Shown: positions 1 to 6,152 of the stretch, piece after piece
Position numbering within the stretch: the stretch's first letter is position 1
Layout of the letters: every line of letters starts with the position of its first letter
Assembly (NCBI GenBank): GCA_025923175.1
Contig: JAICGL010000205.1
Location: 1 to 7,093, forward strand
DNA length: 7,093 nt
Direction of reading: 5' to 3'
Source: Acidimicrobiia bacterium
GTDB taxonomy: Bacteria; Actinomycetota; Acidimicrobiia; IMCC26256; BP-133
Notes under the pieces: model-generated
What the model was told of the DNA's origin: nothing
What the model saw: only the letters and a program-made list of their open reading frames with translations
The model's database searches: none
Translations under genes and position numbers: made by a program

Positions 1-81
1 CTCGTCGAGGTCCGGGAACGGCCGCCGCTCCGCACGCTGGCCCGGCCCGGCTACAGCGCCGAGGACGAGCTCACGGCCTGA
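1..81 (+). CDS. 3' end of an unidentified gene (partial)
   Basis: Frame 1 is open from the window edge to a TGA at 79-81. The last 26 residues include RPPLRTLARPGYSAEDELTA. Codon use is the same C/G-ending pattern as in the neighbouring genes, which supports a real C-terminus rather than a chance frame. No domain can be recognised in so short a piece. It lies 66 nt upstream of the HAD phosphatase on the same strand, so the two could be cotranscribed, but the phosphatase has its own ribosome binding site. Confidence 0.55.
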   Translation, partial: LVEVRERPPLRTLARPGYSAEDELTA

Positions 82-134
82 TGGCCGAGCGCCGAAGCAC
101 GACGACGAGCCGGCGGATTCCGGCGACGCGGCGC

Positions 135-139
135 GGAGG
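135..139 (+). promoter_or_regulatory. Shine-Dalgarno site of the HAD phosphatase
   Basis: GGAGG, 8 nt before the GTG at 148. It fixes that GTG as the start. It is the only textbook SD at good spacing before a + strand gene here. Confidence 0.75.
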
Positions 140-147
140 CTGCTGAG

Positions 148-963
148 GTGCGAGCAGTAAAGGTTCTCTACGCCGACGTCGACGGCACCATGGTCGGCCC
201 CCTCGGGAACCTCCTGTGGGACAGCCAACGGACCCCTACCCTGGCCGCCGCCGAGGCGCTGGTCCGGGCGGCCCGGGAGGGCCTCGAGGTCGTGGCCCTC
301 ACCGGCCGGGCCCGGGCCGCCATGTTCGAGTTCGCCCGGGTCCTCGGCCTGCAGAGCTGGATCTGCGAGTTGGGCGGCATCCGGATCTACGACCGGGGCG
401 AGACCGTCGTTCACGAGCACGGCGCCTTCCCGGGCAGTGGGGTCCCCACGGCCGAGCTCCACCGGGCCGTCGACCTGCTCCTCGAGAGCTATCCCGGCCG
501 CCTCGAGGACCACAGCCCTTGGAACGCCGCCCGGGAATCGTCGTTCCTCCTGCGGGGCGAGGTGTCCACCGAGGAAGCCGAGGAGCGGCTCGCGGCCGCC
601 GGGTTCGGCTGGGCCACCCTCGTCGACAACGGCGTGATCCCCCGCCGCTACGAGAACCTCACCGAGGTGGAACGGGTCCGGGCCTACCACCTGCTCCCCC
701 GGGGCGTGTCGAAAGTCGCCAGCGTGGCCGGAGATCGGGCCTACCGGGCTCTCGAGCGAGAGGAGACCGCCCTTGTCGGCGACGCCGCCGCCGACCTCGA
801 CTGCCGGGGCGAAGTGGGCCGCTGCTTCCTCGTCCGCAACGGTCTCGACAAGGACCCCTCCCTCGCCTGGGTCCTCGAGCCCGACTCGGGAGTGGAGGTC
901 ACGAAAGCGACCCACGGCGAAGGCTTCGCCGAAGTGGTCCACCAGCTCCTCGACGACCGCTGA
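148..963 (+). CDS. HAD superfamily phosphatase, subclass IIB
   Basis: A 271-residue cytoplasmic hydrolase. All four HAD motifs are visible. Motif I is DVDGT with nucleophile D10 and acid/base D12. Motif II is ALTGR with T52. The motif III lysine is K189 in RGVSK. Motif IV is GDAAAD with D212 and D216 for Mg2+. The segment ICELGG at 72-77 corresponds to the I-x-E-N-G-A region of the IIB branch (Cof-type, sucrose-phosphate and mannosyl-3-phosphoglycerate phosphatases). The cap domain lies between motifs II and III, about residues 85-180, as expected for a C2 cap. The family removes phosphate from sugar phosphates or similar small molecules; the substrate cannot be read from sequence. The GTG start is supported by a GGAGG 8 nt upstream and gives the usual short N-terminus before motif I. 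bluB follows after 72 nt with no evident functional link. Confidence 0.88.
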   Translation: MRAVKVLYADVDGTMVGPLGNLLWDSQRTPTLAAAEALVRAAREGLEVVALTGRARAAMFEFARVLGLQSWICELGGIRIYDRGETVVHEHGAFPGSGVPTAELHRAVDLLLESYPGRLEDHSPWNAARESSFLLRGEVSTEEAEERLAAAGFGWATLVDNGVIPRRYENLTEVERVRAYHLLPRGVSKVASVAGDRAYRALEREETALVGDAAADLDCRGEVGRCFLVRNGLDKDPSLAWVLEPDSGVEVTKATHGEGFAEVVHQLLDDR

Positions 964-1016
964 CCCGCCGGGCGGCGACACAAAGGGGTCAGACGCGCCC
1001 TCAAGGTCCATCGGGT

Positions 1017-1022
1017 TAGGGT
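1017..1022 (+). promoter_or_regulatory. possible -10 element of bluB
   Basis: TAGGGT fits the actinobacterial TANNNT -10 pattern and would place transcription start about 7 nt before the bluB ATG. No Shine-Dalgarno precedes that ATG, which fits a very short leader. No convincing -35 is seen at 16-18 nt spacing, so the call is weak. Confidence 0.3.
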
Positions 1023-1035
1023 CGATGCCATAGCC

Positions 1036-1716
1036 ATGCCTTCGGTAAGCGCGGAGCGGACCCTCACGAGCCTCTACGAGGCCATCCACCGTCGGCGCGA
1101 CGTGCGGGGCCAGTTCACCGGCGCCCCGATCGACCCCGAGGCGCTTGAGCGGGTGCTGGCCGCCGCCCACGCCGCCCCCAGCGTCGGGCTCAGCCAGCCG
1201 TGGGACTTCGTCCTCGTCTCCGACGTCGCCACCAAGCAGACCTTCGTCGACCACATCAACGTCGAGCGGGCCGTCTTCGCCGCCACCCTCCCGCCTGACC
1301 GGGCCGAGGTCTTCGCCGGCATCAAGATCGACGGCGTCATGGAGTCGACCCTGTCGGTCGTCGTCACTTACGACGCCGGCCGGGGCGCCCCCGCCGTCCT
1401 CGGCCGCCACGCCATCGCCGACGCCGGCCTCTACTCCGTCTGCCTGGCCATCCAGAACCTCTGGCTCGCCGCCACCGCCGAGGGCCTCGGCGTGGGCTGG
1501 GTGTCCTTCTACCGGGAGGGGTTCGTCTCCGAGCTCCTCGGCATCCCCGAAGGCGTCCGGCCGGTCGCCTGGCTCTGCCTCGGACCCGTCAGCCACCTCG
1601 AGGAGACCCCCGACCTCGAGCGCCACGGCTGGCGCCAGCGCCGCCCCCTCTCCGAAGCGCTCCACCACGAGCGCTGGGCGGAGAAGACCGGCACCACCGA
1701 CAACTCCTCGAGCTAG
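1036..1716 (+). CDS. bluB: 5,6-dimethylbenzimidazole synthase BluB
   Basis: A 226-residue nitroreductase-fold flavoenzyme of typical BluB length. BluB uses O2 to fragment reduced FMN and form 5,6-dimethylbenzimidazole, the lower ligand of cobalamin. Family-typical blocks are RRRDVRGQF at 19-27, AAHAAPSVGLSQPW at 43-56, the GRHAIADAGLYSVCLAIQNLWLAA region from 123, and GLGVGWVSFYREG at 150-162. D22 and S157 appear to correspond to the aspartate and serine known to be essential in Sinorhizobium meliloti BluB (D32, S167), so an active enzyme is predicted. The ATG at 1036 has no Shine-Dalgarno; the start is chosen because the protein then begins just before the conserved block. No cobT, cobU, cobS or other B12 gene is in the window, so it stands apart from its pathway. 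The C-terminal 14 residues are a poorly conserved polar tail. Ordinary nitroreductases are the main alternative, but the two BluB signatures argue against that. Confidence 0.93.
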   Translation: MPSVSAERTLTSLYEAIHRRRDVRGQFTGAPIDPEALERVLAAAHAAPSVGLSQPWDFVLVSDVATKQTFVDHINVERAVFAATLPPDRAEVFAGIKIDGVMESTLSVVVTYDAGRGAPAVLGRHAIADAGLYSVCLAIQNLWLAATAEGLGVGWVSFYREGFVSELLGIPEGVRPVAWLCLGPVSHLEETPDLERHGWRQRRPLSEALHHERWAEKTGTTDNSSS

Positions 1717-1744
1717 TACCGGTTCCCGGCTTGGTTTGCCCGGC

Positions 1745-1772
1745 CTGAACTGTCGTACCCGATCGGGATAAT
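1745..1772 (+). promoter_or_regulatory. promoter of the tnpB remnant, probably leaderless
   Basis: A -35-like CTGAAC (1745-1750), 16 nt spacer, then GATAAT (1767-1772), five of six to the TATAAT consensus and the best -10 in the window. Transcription would start about 7 nt on, at the GTG at 1779 itself. No Shine-Dalgarno is present. A perfect 10-bp palindrome, CCCGATCGGG (1758-1767), lies in the spacer and overlaps the first base of the -10. It could be an operator or part of the element's left end. Confidence 0.5.
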
Positions 1773-1778
1773 GCGGGG

Positions 1779-2273
1779 GTGCCTCGACGGTCATTGTCGG
1801 TTCCAGTGGTGCATCGCACGGCCCGGGTGGCGTTGCGGGTGACGCCTGGGCAGCGGCGGCGTTGTTTCGGGTTGTTGCGCTCGGCGGGGGATGTCTGGGC
1901 GTGCATCCTGGAGCTGAATGGCCAGCGGAGGCGCCGGGGGGATGCGCCCCTGGTGGGGTATCAGGCGCTGTGTCGGGAGTTGGCGGCGGCGGGGCCGGGG
2001 ACGTTCGGGGAGTTGTCGTCGGTCGGGGCCCGCTCGGTCCTGCGTCGCTATTCGGATGCTTGGTTCGCGGCAGCCAAGCGGCGGGCGGCAGGCGATGTCG
2101 ACGTCAGATTTCCTCGTCGTCGCCGGGCGTTGGTGCCGTCGCGCTACTACCACGGCACTTTCACCTTGACCGGCCGGCGTCTCCAACTACCGACCACGGC
2201 TGGGGCTGCACCGCTGGTCGTGCGTCTCGTCTGCTGGCCGACACCTACCCGGCACCGGCCTGTCCCGGCGTGA
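1779..2273 (+). pseudogene. tnpB: tnpB fragment: N-terminal part of an IS-encoded RNA-guided nuclease, RuvC domain missing
   Basis: A 164-codon frame, GTG to TGA, matching the N-terminal region of actinobacterial TnpB (IS200/IS605 and IS607 OrfB). Visible blocks are TARVALRVTPGQ (14-25), the helical segment CFGLLRSAGDVWACILELN (29-47), GYQALCREL (60-68), a helix with SVLRRYSDAWFAAAKRR (86-102), a VRFPRRRR block (109-116), and the YYHGTFTLTGRRLQLP strand pair (123-138) followed by PLVVRL. Similarity stops near residue 150; the last 14 residues look like out-of-frame tail. Complete TnpB proteins are about 350-500 residues and carry a RuvC nuclease split by a zinc-binding segment. None of that is present before the stop or recognisable downstream, so cleavage activity is excluded. 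There are no frameshifts inside the 150 matching codons. Codon use has more TTG, TGT, GAT and G-ending codons than the C-rich neighbours, consistent with transfer. No tnpA is nearby. Alternative GTG starts are at 1806 and 1809. Confidence 0.8.
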
Positions 2274-2341
2274 CCCTCGCCGCACCCGCCATCGGCTCCG
2301 CCGAACGGAACACGACGAAGGGTCCTGGCCCGCCGCGGCCC

Positions 2342-2418
2342 GCCCCCAACGAGGGGAGTCGCTCGCCCGTACCAACGGCGAGGATCAGACAACCAGCCCC
2401 AACAAGGGAGACGTTGCC
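2342..2418 (+). repeat. two diverged copies of a hairpin-forming repeat downstream of the tnpB fragment
   Basis: Copy A is at 2342-2367 and copy B at 2396-2418, offset by 53 nt. They share CCCCAAC, AGGG, AG, CG and GCC in the same order; I count 19 matches in 25 aligned columns with two one-base gaps. Each can fold as a small stem, C-run/AACRA/G-run (2344-2356 and 2398-2408). Between them, 2362-2382 forms a stronger stem: CTCGC with GCGAG plus CGT with ACG, one bulged C and loop ACCA. The stretch lies between convergent genes, after the tnpB stop and before the permease stop. It could be a remnant of the tnpB 3' end and its guide-RNA (omega RNA) scaffold, or a bidirectional terminator. The rest of 2274-2428 shows nothing else I can name. 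Confidence 0.45.
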
Positions 2419-2428
2419 TGACGCGGCA

Positions 2429-3568
2429 CTAGACGACCTCGCGGACGATCCCGCCGGGAGTCGGCGTACTGTCCTCGGCTTCGCTTTCATCGGCGTACTG
2501 CTCGATCGGGTGGCCGAGGACGTGGACCCGCCACAGGTGGCCCATCAGGATCTTGAGGATGGCGGCGGTCGGCACGGCGACCAGCAGGCCGAAAAAGCCG
2601 CCGAGGGTGCCGCCGAGGAGCAGGGCCAGCATGACGAGGACGGGGTGGAGCTTCACCACCCGTTGCATGACCAGCGGCGAGATGAAGTGGTTGTCGATCT
2701 GCTGGACGGTCACCATGATCAAAATCACCCACACCGCCGTGATCGGTTCCTTGGTGGTGAGGGCGATGACCAGCGCCGGCACCCCGCCGATGTAGGGCCC
2801 GACGAGCGGGATCACGTTGAAGAAACCGGCCACCATCCCGATCAGCAGCCAGAACGGCAGGCCGATGATCAGGAGGCCGATGCTGGCGAGGGTCCCGACG
2901 ATGAGGGCGACGACCAACTGGCCCCGGAAGAAGCCGCCCACGGCTGCGTTCATGCGCCGGGCCAGGGCGAGGACCTCGGGGCGGGCGGGACCGGGAATCA
3001 GCCCGTCCGCCACCTGTTTCAGGTGAGGCAGGTCGACCAGCAGGTAGAAGGCGAAGATCGGCGTCAGGATCATGACCAGCAGGACGTGGAAGACCTTCAC
3101 GCCCACCTTGGCCACCTGGTCGATCTGGTCCCGGACCGACACGTCGGTGTTGGAGAACGACTCGGTCACCCTCTGGCGGTCGAACTCGAGCGGCGTGCCC
3201 TTGAAGCTCTCGGCCCGGTCGTCGACCCAGCTCTCCATCTTTGTGCGGATCTGCGGCCAACGGTCGGCCAGGTTCTCCCCCTGGTCATGGACGGCGGGGT
3301 ACATGACCAGCCCGATGAGGACGGCCACGGCCAGAAACCCGAAGTAGGTCAAGGCCACGCCGGCCAGGCGGGGGATCCCCCGTCGCTGGAGCCGGGAGAT
3401 GAACGGGTTGAGGATAAAGACGATCGCCGCGGCGAGGATCAGCGGCGGGAAGATGACCGCCACCTTCCATGCCACCCAGCCCACGATGGCGATGGCCACG
3501 GCCAGCCCGACGAACGCCCAGGCCACCGACCCGGCCCGCCGTATCCCGTCCGTTCCCTGACCCGCCAT
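2429..3568 (-). CDS. AI-2E family transporter (YdgG/PerM type permease)
   Basis: A 379-residue polytopic inner-membrane protein of the AI-2E exporter-like superfamily (PF01594). Hydrophobic segments lie at about 13-34, 38-56, 68-92, 156-180, 217-237, 238-268, 276-290 and 308-340, with a soluble loop at about 93-150. Family signatures are GFFNVIPLVGPYIGG (248-262), QQIDNHFISPLVM (289-301) and the HPVL...LGGxLGGFFGLLVAVP block (308-333). It ends in an acidic, non-membrane tail (DESEAED). Members export autoinducer-2 or other small molecules or exchange Na+ and H+; the substrate here is unknown and no luxS is present. The frame extends 75 codons upstream, to 3793, but that part overlaps the kinase gene and is Arg/Pro/Gly-rich, so I use the ATG at 3568. 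It has no Shine-Dalgarno, but a promoter sits at the spacing of a leaderless transcript. It lies 122 nt after the glycerate kinase and converges on the tnpB fragment. Confidence 0.9.
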   Translation of the reverse strand: MAGQGTDGIRRAGSVAWAFVGLAVAIAIVGWVAWKVAVIFPPLILAAAIVFILNPFISRLQRRGIPRLAGVALTYFGFLAVAVLIGLVMYPAVHDQGENLADRWPQIRTKMESWVDDRAESFKGTPLEFDRQRVTESFSNTDVSVRDQIDQVAKVGVKVFHVLLVMILTPIFAFYLLVDLPHLKQVADGLIPGPARPEVLALARRMNAAVGGFFRGQLVVALIVGTLASIGLLIIGLPFWLLIGMVAGFFNVIPLVGPYIGGVPALVIALTTKEPITAVWVILIMVTVQQIDNHFISPLVMQRVVKLHPVLVMLALLLGGTLGGFFGLLVAVPTAAILKILMGHLWRVHVLGHPIEQYADESEAEDSTPTPGGIVREVV

Positions 3569-3575
3569 CAAGGCC

Positions 3576-3603
3576 AGGGTAATGGGACGTTCGTCGAGGT
3601 CAG
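3576..3603 (-). promoter_or_regulatory. likely leaderless promoter of the AI-2E family permease
   Basis: On the - strand, CTGACC (3603-3598), a 16-nt spacer and TACCCT (3581-3576, TANNNT type). Transcription would start within about one base of the ATG at 3568. This explains the missing Shine-Dalgarno and supports the internal ATG over the longer frame. Confidence 0.42.
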
Positions 3604-3690
3604 CGGCTTCCCGAGCGGTTCGCCCGGGTTCCGCAGCACGACCGGCGGTGGCCAGGGGTCCTATAAGCCCTTGGGCACGACAGGTGGTGC

Positions 3691-4803
3691 TCAGGTCGGG
3701 CGGGTCAGGCGCTCCAGAGCCCAGCGGCCCACCTCGACGGCGGCTTCTTCGGCCAGTAAACCGGCCCGGGCCCACGCCTCGCCCTCTTGCCATACCCGGT
3801 CGACCAGCGACAGAACGAGGACGTCGGCGAGGAGACCCTCGACGCCCGCACCCGGTTGAGAGGCTTCGGACGTCCTTGCGCCTTCCTCGCCAGCCGCGGC
3901 CTTGAGATCATCGGCGACTTGGCCGGCCACGACCGCCCGGTGGGCGACTCCTTCACTCGCCGACCACTCGAGCACGCCGCCGGTCACCTTGCCGTCGAGG
4001 CTCGTGCGGTCGAAGCGCCCTTCGCCGGTCAGGACCAGGTCGACGCCATCCAGGGCGGCTTCGAAGCCAGCGGCGCGGGCAACGACCTCGAAGCCGGGTT
4101 CCAGGCGGGCGCCGAGGGCGGCGAGGCCGCCGGCCAGGCCTCCGGCGGCGCCGGCGTGCTCCAGGGTGAGGACGTCACAGCCGGTGCGCTGGTGGTACAC
4201 CTCAGCCAGGCGTTCGAGGCGACGGGTCAGTAACGCGACCTGGGCAGCGGTTGCGCCCTTCTGAGGGCCGAAGACCCGAGCGGCGTCGAGGAACGGCGTC
4301 GTGACGTCGCAGGCCACCGTCACCTGGAGCCCTTTCAGGGACCAGCCGAGGGCGTCCACAGCGCCGAGGCCGCCGTCGGTCATGGCCGAACCGCCGACGG
4401 CCACCAGGATGCGTTTGGCACCGCCGCGGACGGCGGCACGGATCAGTTCGCCCGTTCCCCGACTGCTGGCGGCCAGGGGATCGTTGGGCCCGTCGACCAG
4501 GGCCAGGCCGCTGGCCCTTGCCGACTCGACCACGCCGGTGCCATCGGGCAGCAGGCCCCACTCGGCCTCGACGAGATCGCCCAGCGGCCCGGTGACGGGG
4601 GCGTGCCGGCGGGAGCCGCCCTGGGAGGCGAGGAGGGCATCGAGGGTGCCCTCGCCGCCGTCCGCCAAGGGGAGCCGCCGGACCTCGTCGAAGCGGCGGC
4701 GGTCGAGCTCGGCCGCCTCCAGGCCGCGAGCCAGCGCCTCGGCCGCTCCGGCGGCGGACAGCGTGCCCCGGAACTTGTCCGGGCAGACGAGGGCGACAGC
4801 CAA
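3691..4803 (-). CDS. glycerate 2-kinase (GlxK/GarK family)
   Basis: A 370-residue cytoplasmic enzyme of glycerate kinase type 1 (PF02595), of normal family length. It phosphorylates D-glycerate with ATP; this family usually yields 2-phosphoglycerate, feeding glyoxylate or sugar-acid breakdown into glycolysis. Motifs in order: CPDKFRGTLSA (7-17), PLADGGEGT (45-53), ESARASGLALV (92-102), AVGGSAMTDGGLG (134-146), FGPQKGAT (178-185), the GAAGGLAGGLAALG stretch at about 218-231, and DLVLTGEGRFDRTSLDGKV at about 255-273. Residues in all these blocks look intact. The start is TTG at 4801-4803: no ATG or GTG lies in frame upstream, and it places PDKF at the usual distance from the N-terminus. The gap after the peptidase stop is 19 nt and has no clear Shine-Dalgarno, so translation may depend on coupling to the upstream gene. 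No glyoxylate carboligase or tartronate semialdehyde reductase is nearby. Confidence 0.93.
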   Translation of the reverse strand: MAVALVCPDKFRGTLSAAGAAEALARGLEAAELDRRRFDEVRRLPLADGGEGTLDALLASQGGSRRHAPVTGPLGDLVEAEWGLLPDGTGVVESARASGLALVDGPNDPLAASSRGTGELIRAAVRGGAKRILVAVGGSAMTDGGLGAVDALGWSLKGLQVTVACDVTTPFLDAARVFGPQKGATAAQVALLTRRLERLAEVYHQRTGCDVLTLEHAGAAGGLAGGLAALGARLEPGFEVVARAAGFEAALDGVDLVLTGEGRFDRTSLDGKVTGGVLEWSASEGVAHRAVVAGQVADDLKAAAGEEGARTSEASQPGAGVEGLLADVLVLSLVDRVWQEGEAWARAGLLAEEAAVEVGRWALERLTRPT

Positions 4804-4822
4804 GGCCGCGAGTCTGGCAGCG

Positions 4823-6076
4823 CTACGGGAGATACGGGCGGGGGTTGCGGGGTTTCGTGTCGACCCGGATCTCGAAGTGCAGGTGGTTGCCGGTCGAGTG
4901 GCCGGTGGTGCCCACGAATCCGAGGACGTCGCCCTGGTTCAGGATCTGGCCCTCGGTGGAGGCGATACGGGACTGGTGGCCGTAGAGGGTGGCCACGCCT
5001 TCGCCGTGGTCGAGCAGGACCGTGTTGCCGTAGCCCCCGAGCCAGCCGGCGTAGATCACCTCGCCGGCCTTGGCGGCGCGGAGGGGGGTGCCGCTAGGGG
5101 CGGCGACGTCGATCCCGGTGTGCATGCGGCCCCAGCGGGGGCCGTAGCCGGAGGTGACCGGGCCCTGCACCGGCCAGATGAAGCCGCTGGGCGACACGCC
5201 GGAACCGGCCCGGGGCAGTCGGCTCAGGCCGTTGCCGGCAGCCTGCCCGGCCGCCTCCCGGGCCCGGCGGGCGGCCTCGACGGCCGCCTGGCGCTGGCGG
5301 ATCAGGTCCTCGAGCTTGGTCTGCTCCGCGGCGAGGGCGTCGGCCTCGGCGGTCAACGCCGCGATCCGCTGGTCGAGTACGGCCTTGGCCTTCTCCTGGT
5401 CCTTCTTCAGCAGGGCCACGGACTGCACCGCCGCCTTGGCGTCGGCCGACCGCTTCGACGCCCGGTCCCGGGCTGCGATCAGGGCCACCTCGTCGTGGGC
5501 CAGCTTGTCCTGCGTCTCGATGAGGCGGTCGTAGGCGTCGTTGTCCTGCTGCGAGACGCCCTTCACGATCTCCGTCCGCCGGGCGGCGTCGGTCAGGTCG
5601 GACGGCAGCGACAGCAGCTGGCCGGCCAGGGACAGGTCGTCGAGCGGGCGGCCCTCGCCGCCCATGTAGGCGATGACCGCCCGCCGGTTGAAGATCTCCT
5701 TGCGGTGGGCCAACTCCACCTTGAGGGCGGCGATGTCGGCAGTGATCTTGACCACCGACGCAGCCGCCTGGTCGGCGTCGGACTGGGCGGCTGCGGCCTC
5801 CGCCTGACGGTCGACCAGATCGGCGGCGATCTCCTCGAGGTGCTTCTCGAGCTCCGTCTCCGACGCCTGGGCCAGGTCGAGGTCACGGCGGACCTGTTCC
5901 GCCTTGCGCCTCGCCTCGTCACGCTTGCGCCTGGCGTCGTCTCGCTGGCGCTCGAGCTCTCCCACCTGCTGCGGAGGACGGGGCCGCCGCTTGGCGCCCT
6001 GCGCGGCTGGGCTCCCGCTGAGGAGCATGCCGGCGGCACAGGCCACGGCGATCCACGCCTGTCGCTGCTTCAACAC
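4823..6076 (-). CDS. secreted coiled-coil M23 peptidoglycan endopeptidase
   Basis: A 417-residue exported murein hydrolase. Residues 1-28 form a Sec signal peptide: KQR, a hydrophobic core from W8 to about L19, then SPAAQG. No lipobox cysteine is present. Residues 38-275 are long charged and alanine-rich coiled coils, interrupted at 131-180 by RRAVIAYMGGEGRPLDDLSL and following sequence. This resembles the coiled-coil domain of PcsB/CwlO proteins, which FtsEX controls. After a Gly/Ser/Pro linker (280-298) comes a LytM/M23 domain, 299-417. The zinc ligands are present as HTGID (H319, D323) and HLH (H400), with catalytic H367 in LYGHQ and H398. It is therefore predicted active, cutting peptide cross-links during growth or division. 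The start is GTG at 6074-6076 with at best a weak SD-like GAGCGG upstream; the adjacent TTG is an alternative. It follows the LytR_C gene by 75 nt and is followed closely by the kinase. Confidence 0.92.
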   Translation of the reverse strand: MLKQRQAWIAVACAAGMLLSGSPAAQGAKRRPRPPQQVGELERQRDDARRKRDEARRKAEQVRRDLDLAQASETELEKHLEEIAADLVDRQAEAAAAQSDADQAAASVVKITADIAALKVELAHRKEIFNRRAVIAYMGGEGRPLDDLSLAGQLLSLPSDLTDAARRTEIVKGVSQQDNDAYDRLIETQDKLAHDEVALIAARDRASKRSADAKAAVQSVALLKKDQEKAKAVLDQRIAALTAEADALAAEQTKLEDLIRQRQAAVEAARRAREAAGQAAGNGLSRLPRAGSGVSPSGFIWPVQGPVTSGYGPRWGRMHTGIDVAAPSGTPLRAAKAGEVIYAGWLGGYGNTVLLDHGEGVATLYGHQSRIASTEGQILNQGDVLGFVGTTGHSTGNHLHFEIRVDTKPRNPRPYLP

Positions 6077-6088
6077 AATCCGCTCAGT

Positions 6089-6104
6089 GTTACACGCATG
6101 TAAT
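6089..6104 (-). promoter_or_regulatory. dyad upstream of the M23 peptidase gene, possible operator
   Basis: TTACA-CGCA-TGTAA (6090-6103) is a perfect 5-bp inverted repeat with a 4-nt spacer, AT-rich in very GC-rich DNA, ending 13 nt before the GTG start. Read as GTTAC-N6-GTAAT (6089-6104) it resembles the half-sites bound by actinobacterial GlnR/MtrA-type response regulators. No firm -10/-35 pair was found beside it. Confidence 0.35.
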
Positions 6105-6129
6105 TCCGACTCGTGGCAATCGGCTGTTG

Positions 6130-6152
6130 AGCCGCGGCTGGGCCCCGGGCCC
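6130..6152 (-). terminator. possible hairpin pair after the LytR_C gene
   Basis: Immediately downstream of the LytR_C stop are GGGCC-3nt-GGCCC (6140-6152) and the perfect palindrome AGCCGCGGCT (6130-6139). They could form GC stems that end or attenuate transcription. No T-run follows on the - strand, so intrinsic termination is uncertain. Confidence 0.25.

Noticed and set aside
216..1019. A 267-codon + strand frame overlapping the HAD phosphatase
   Set aside because: It is the +2 shadow of the phosphatase gene, Arg/Pro/Gly-rich, and the true frame carries all four HAD motifs.
1717..2428. A complete insertion sequence or working TnpB-omega RNA system
   Set aside because: There is no tnpA, no RuvC domain and no pair of ends I can define, so only a remnant is claimed.
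2429..3568. Quorum-sensing locus based on the name AI-2E
   Set aside because: The family name is historical and many members move other substrates; no luxS, lsr or sensor gene is present.
3660..3690. Intrinsic terminator after the glycerate kinase
   Set aside because: Only 4-bp stems (GCCC-TT-GGGC, GCAC/GTGC) without a T-run; too weak to call.
3569..3793. N-terminal extension of the AI-2E permease by 75 codons
   Set aside because: It overlaps the kinase gene, is low-complexity Arg/Gly/Pro, is not seen in the family, and has no ribosome binding site; the internal ATG has a promoter at leaderless spacing.
1862..3859. A 665-codon open frame on the + strand
   Set aside because: It runs antisense through the whole permease gene and out of frame over the tnpB fragment. 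Its product is a repetitive His/Asp/Gln/Gly-rich string typical of the shadow of GC-rich codons, with no domain.
4301..6103. A 600-codon open frame on the + strand
   Set aside because: It is antisense to the kinase and the M23 peptidase, both with intact family motifs. The product is low-complexity Gly/Leu/Arg/Val sequence without recognisable domains.
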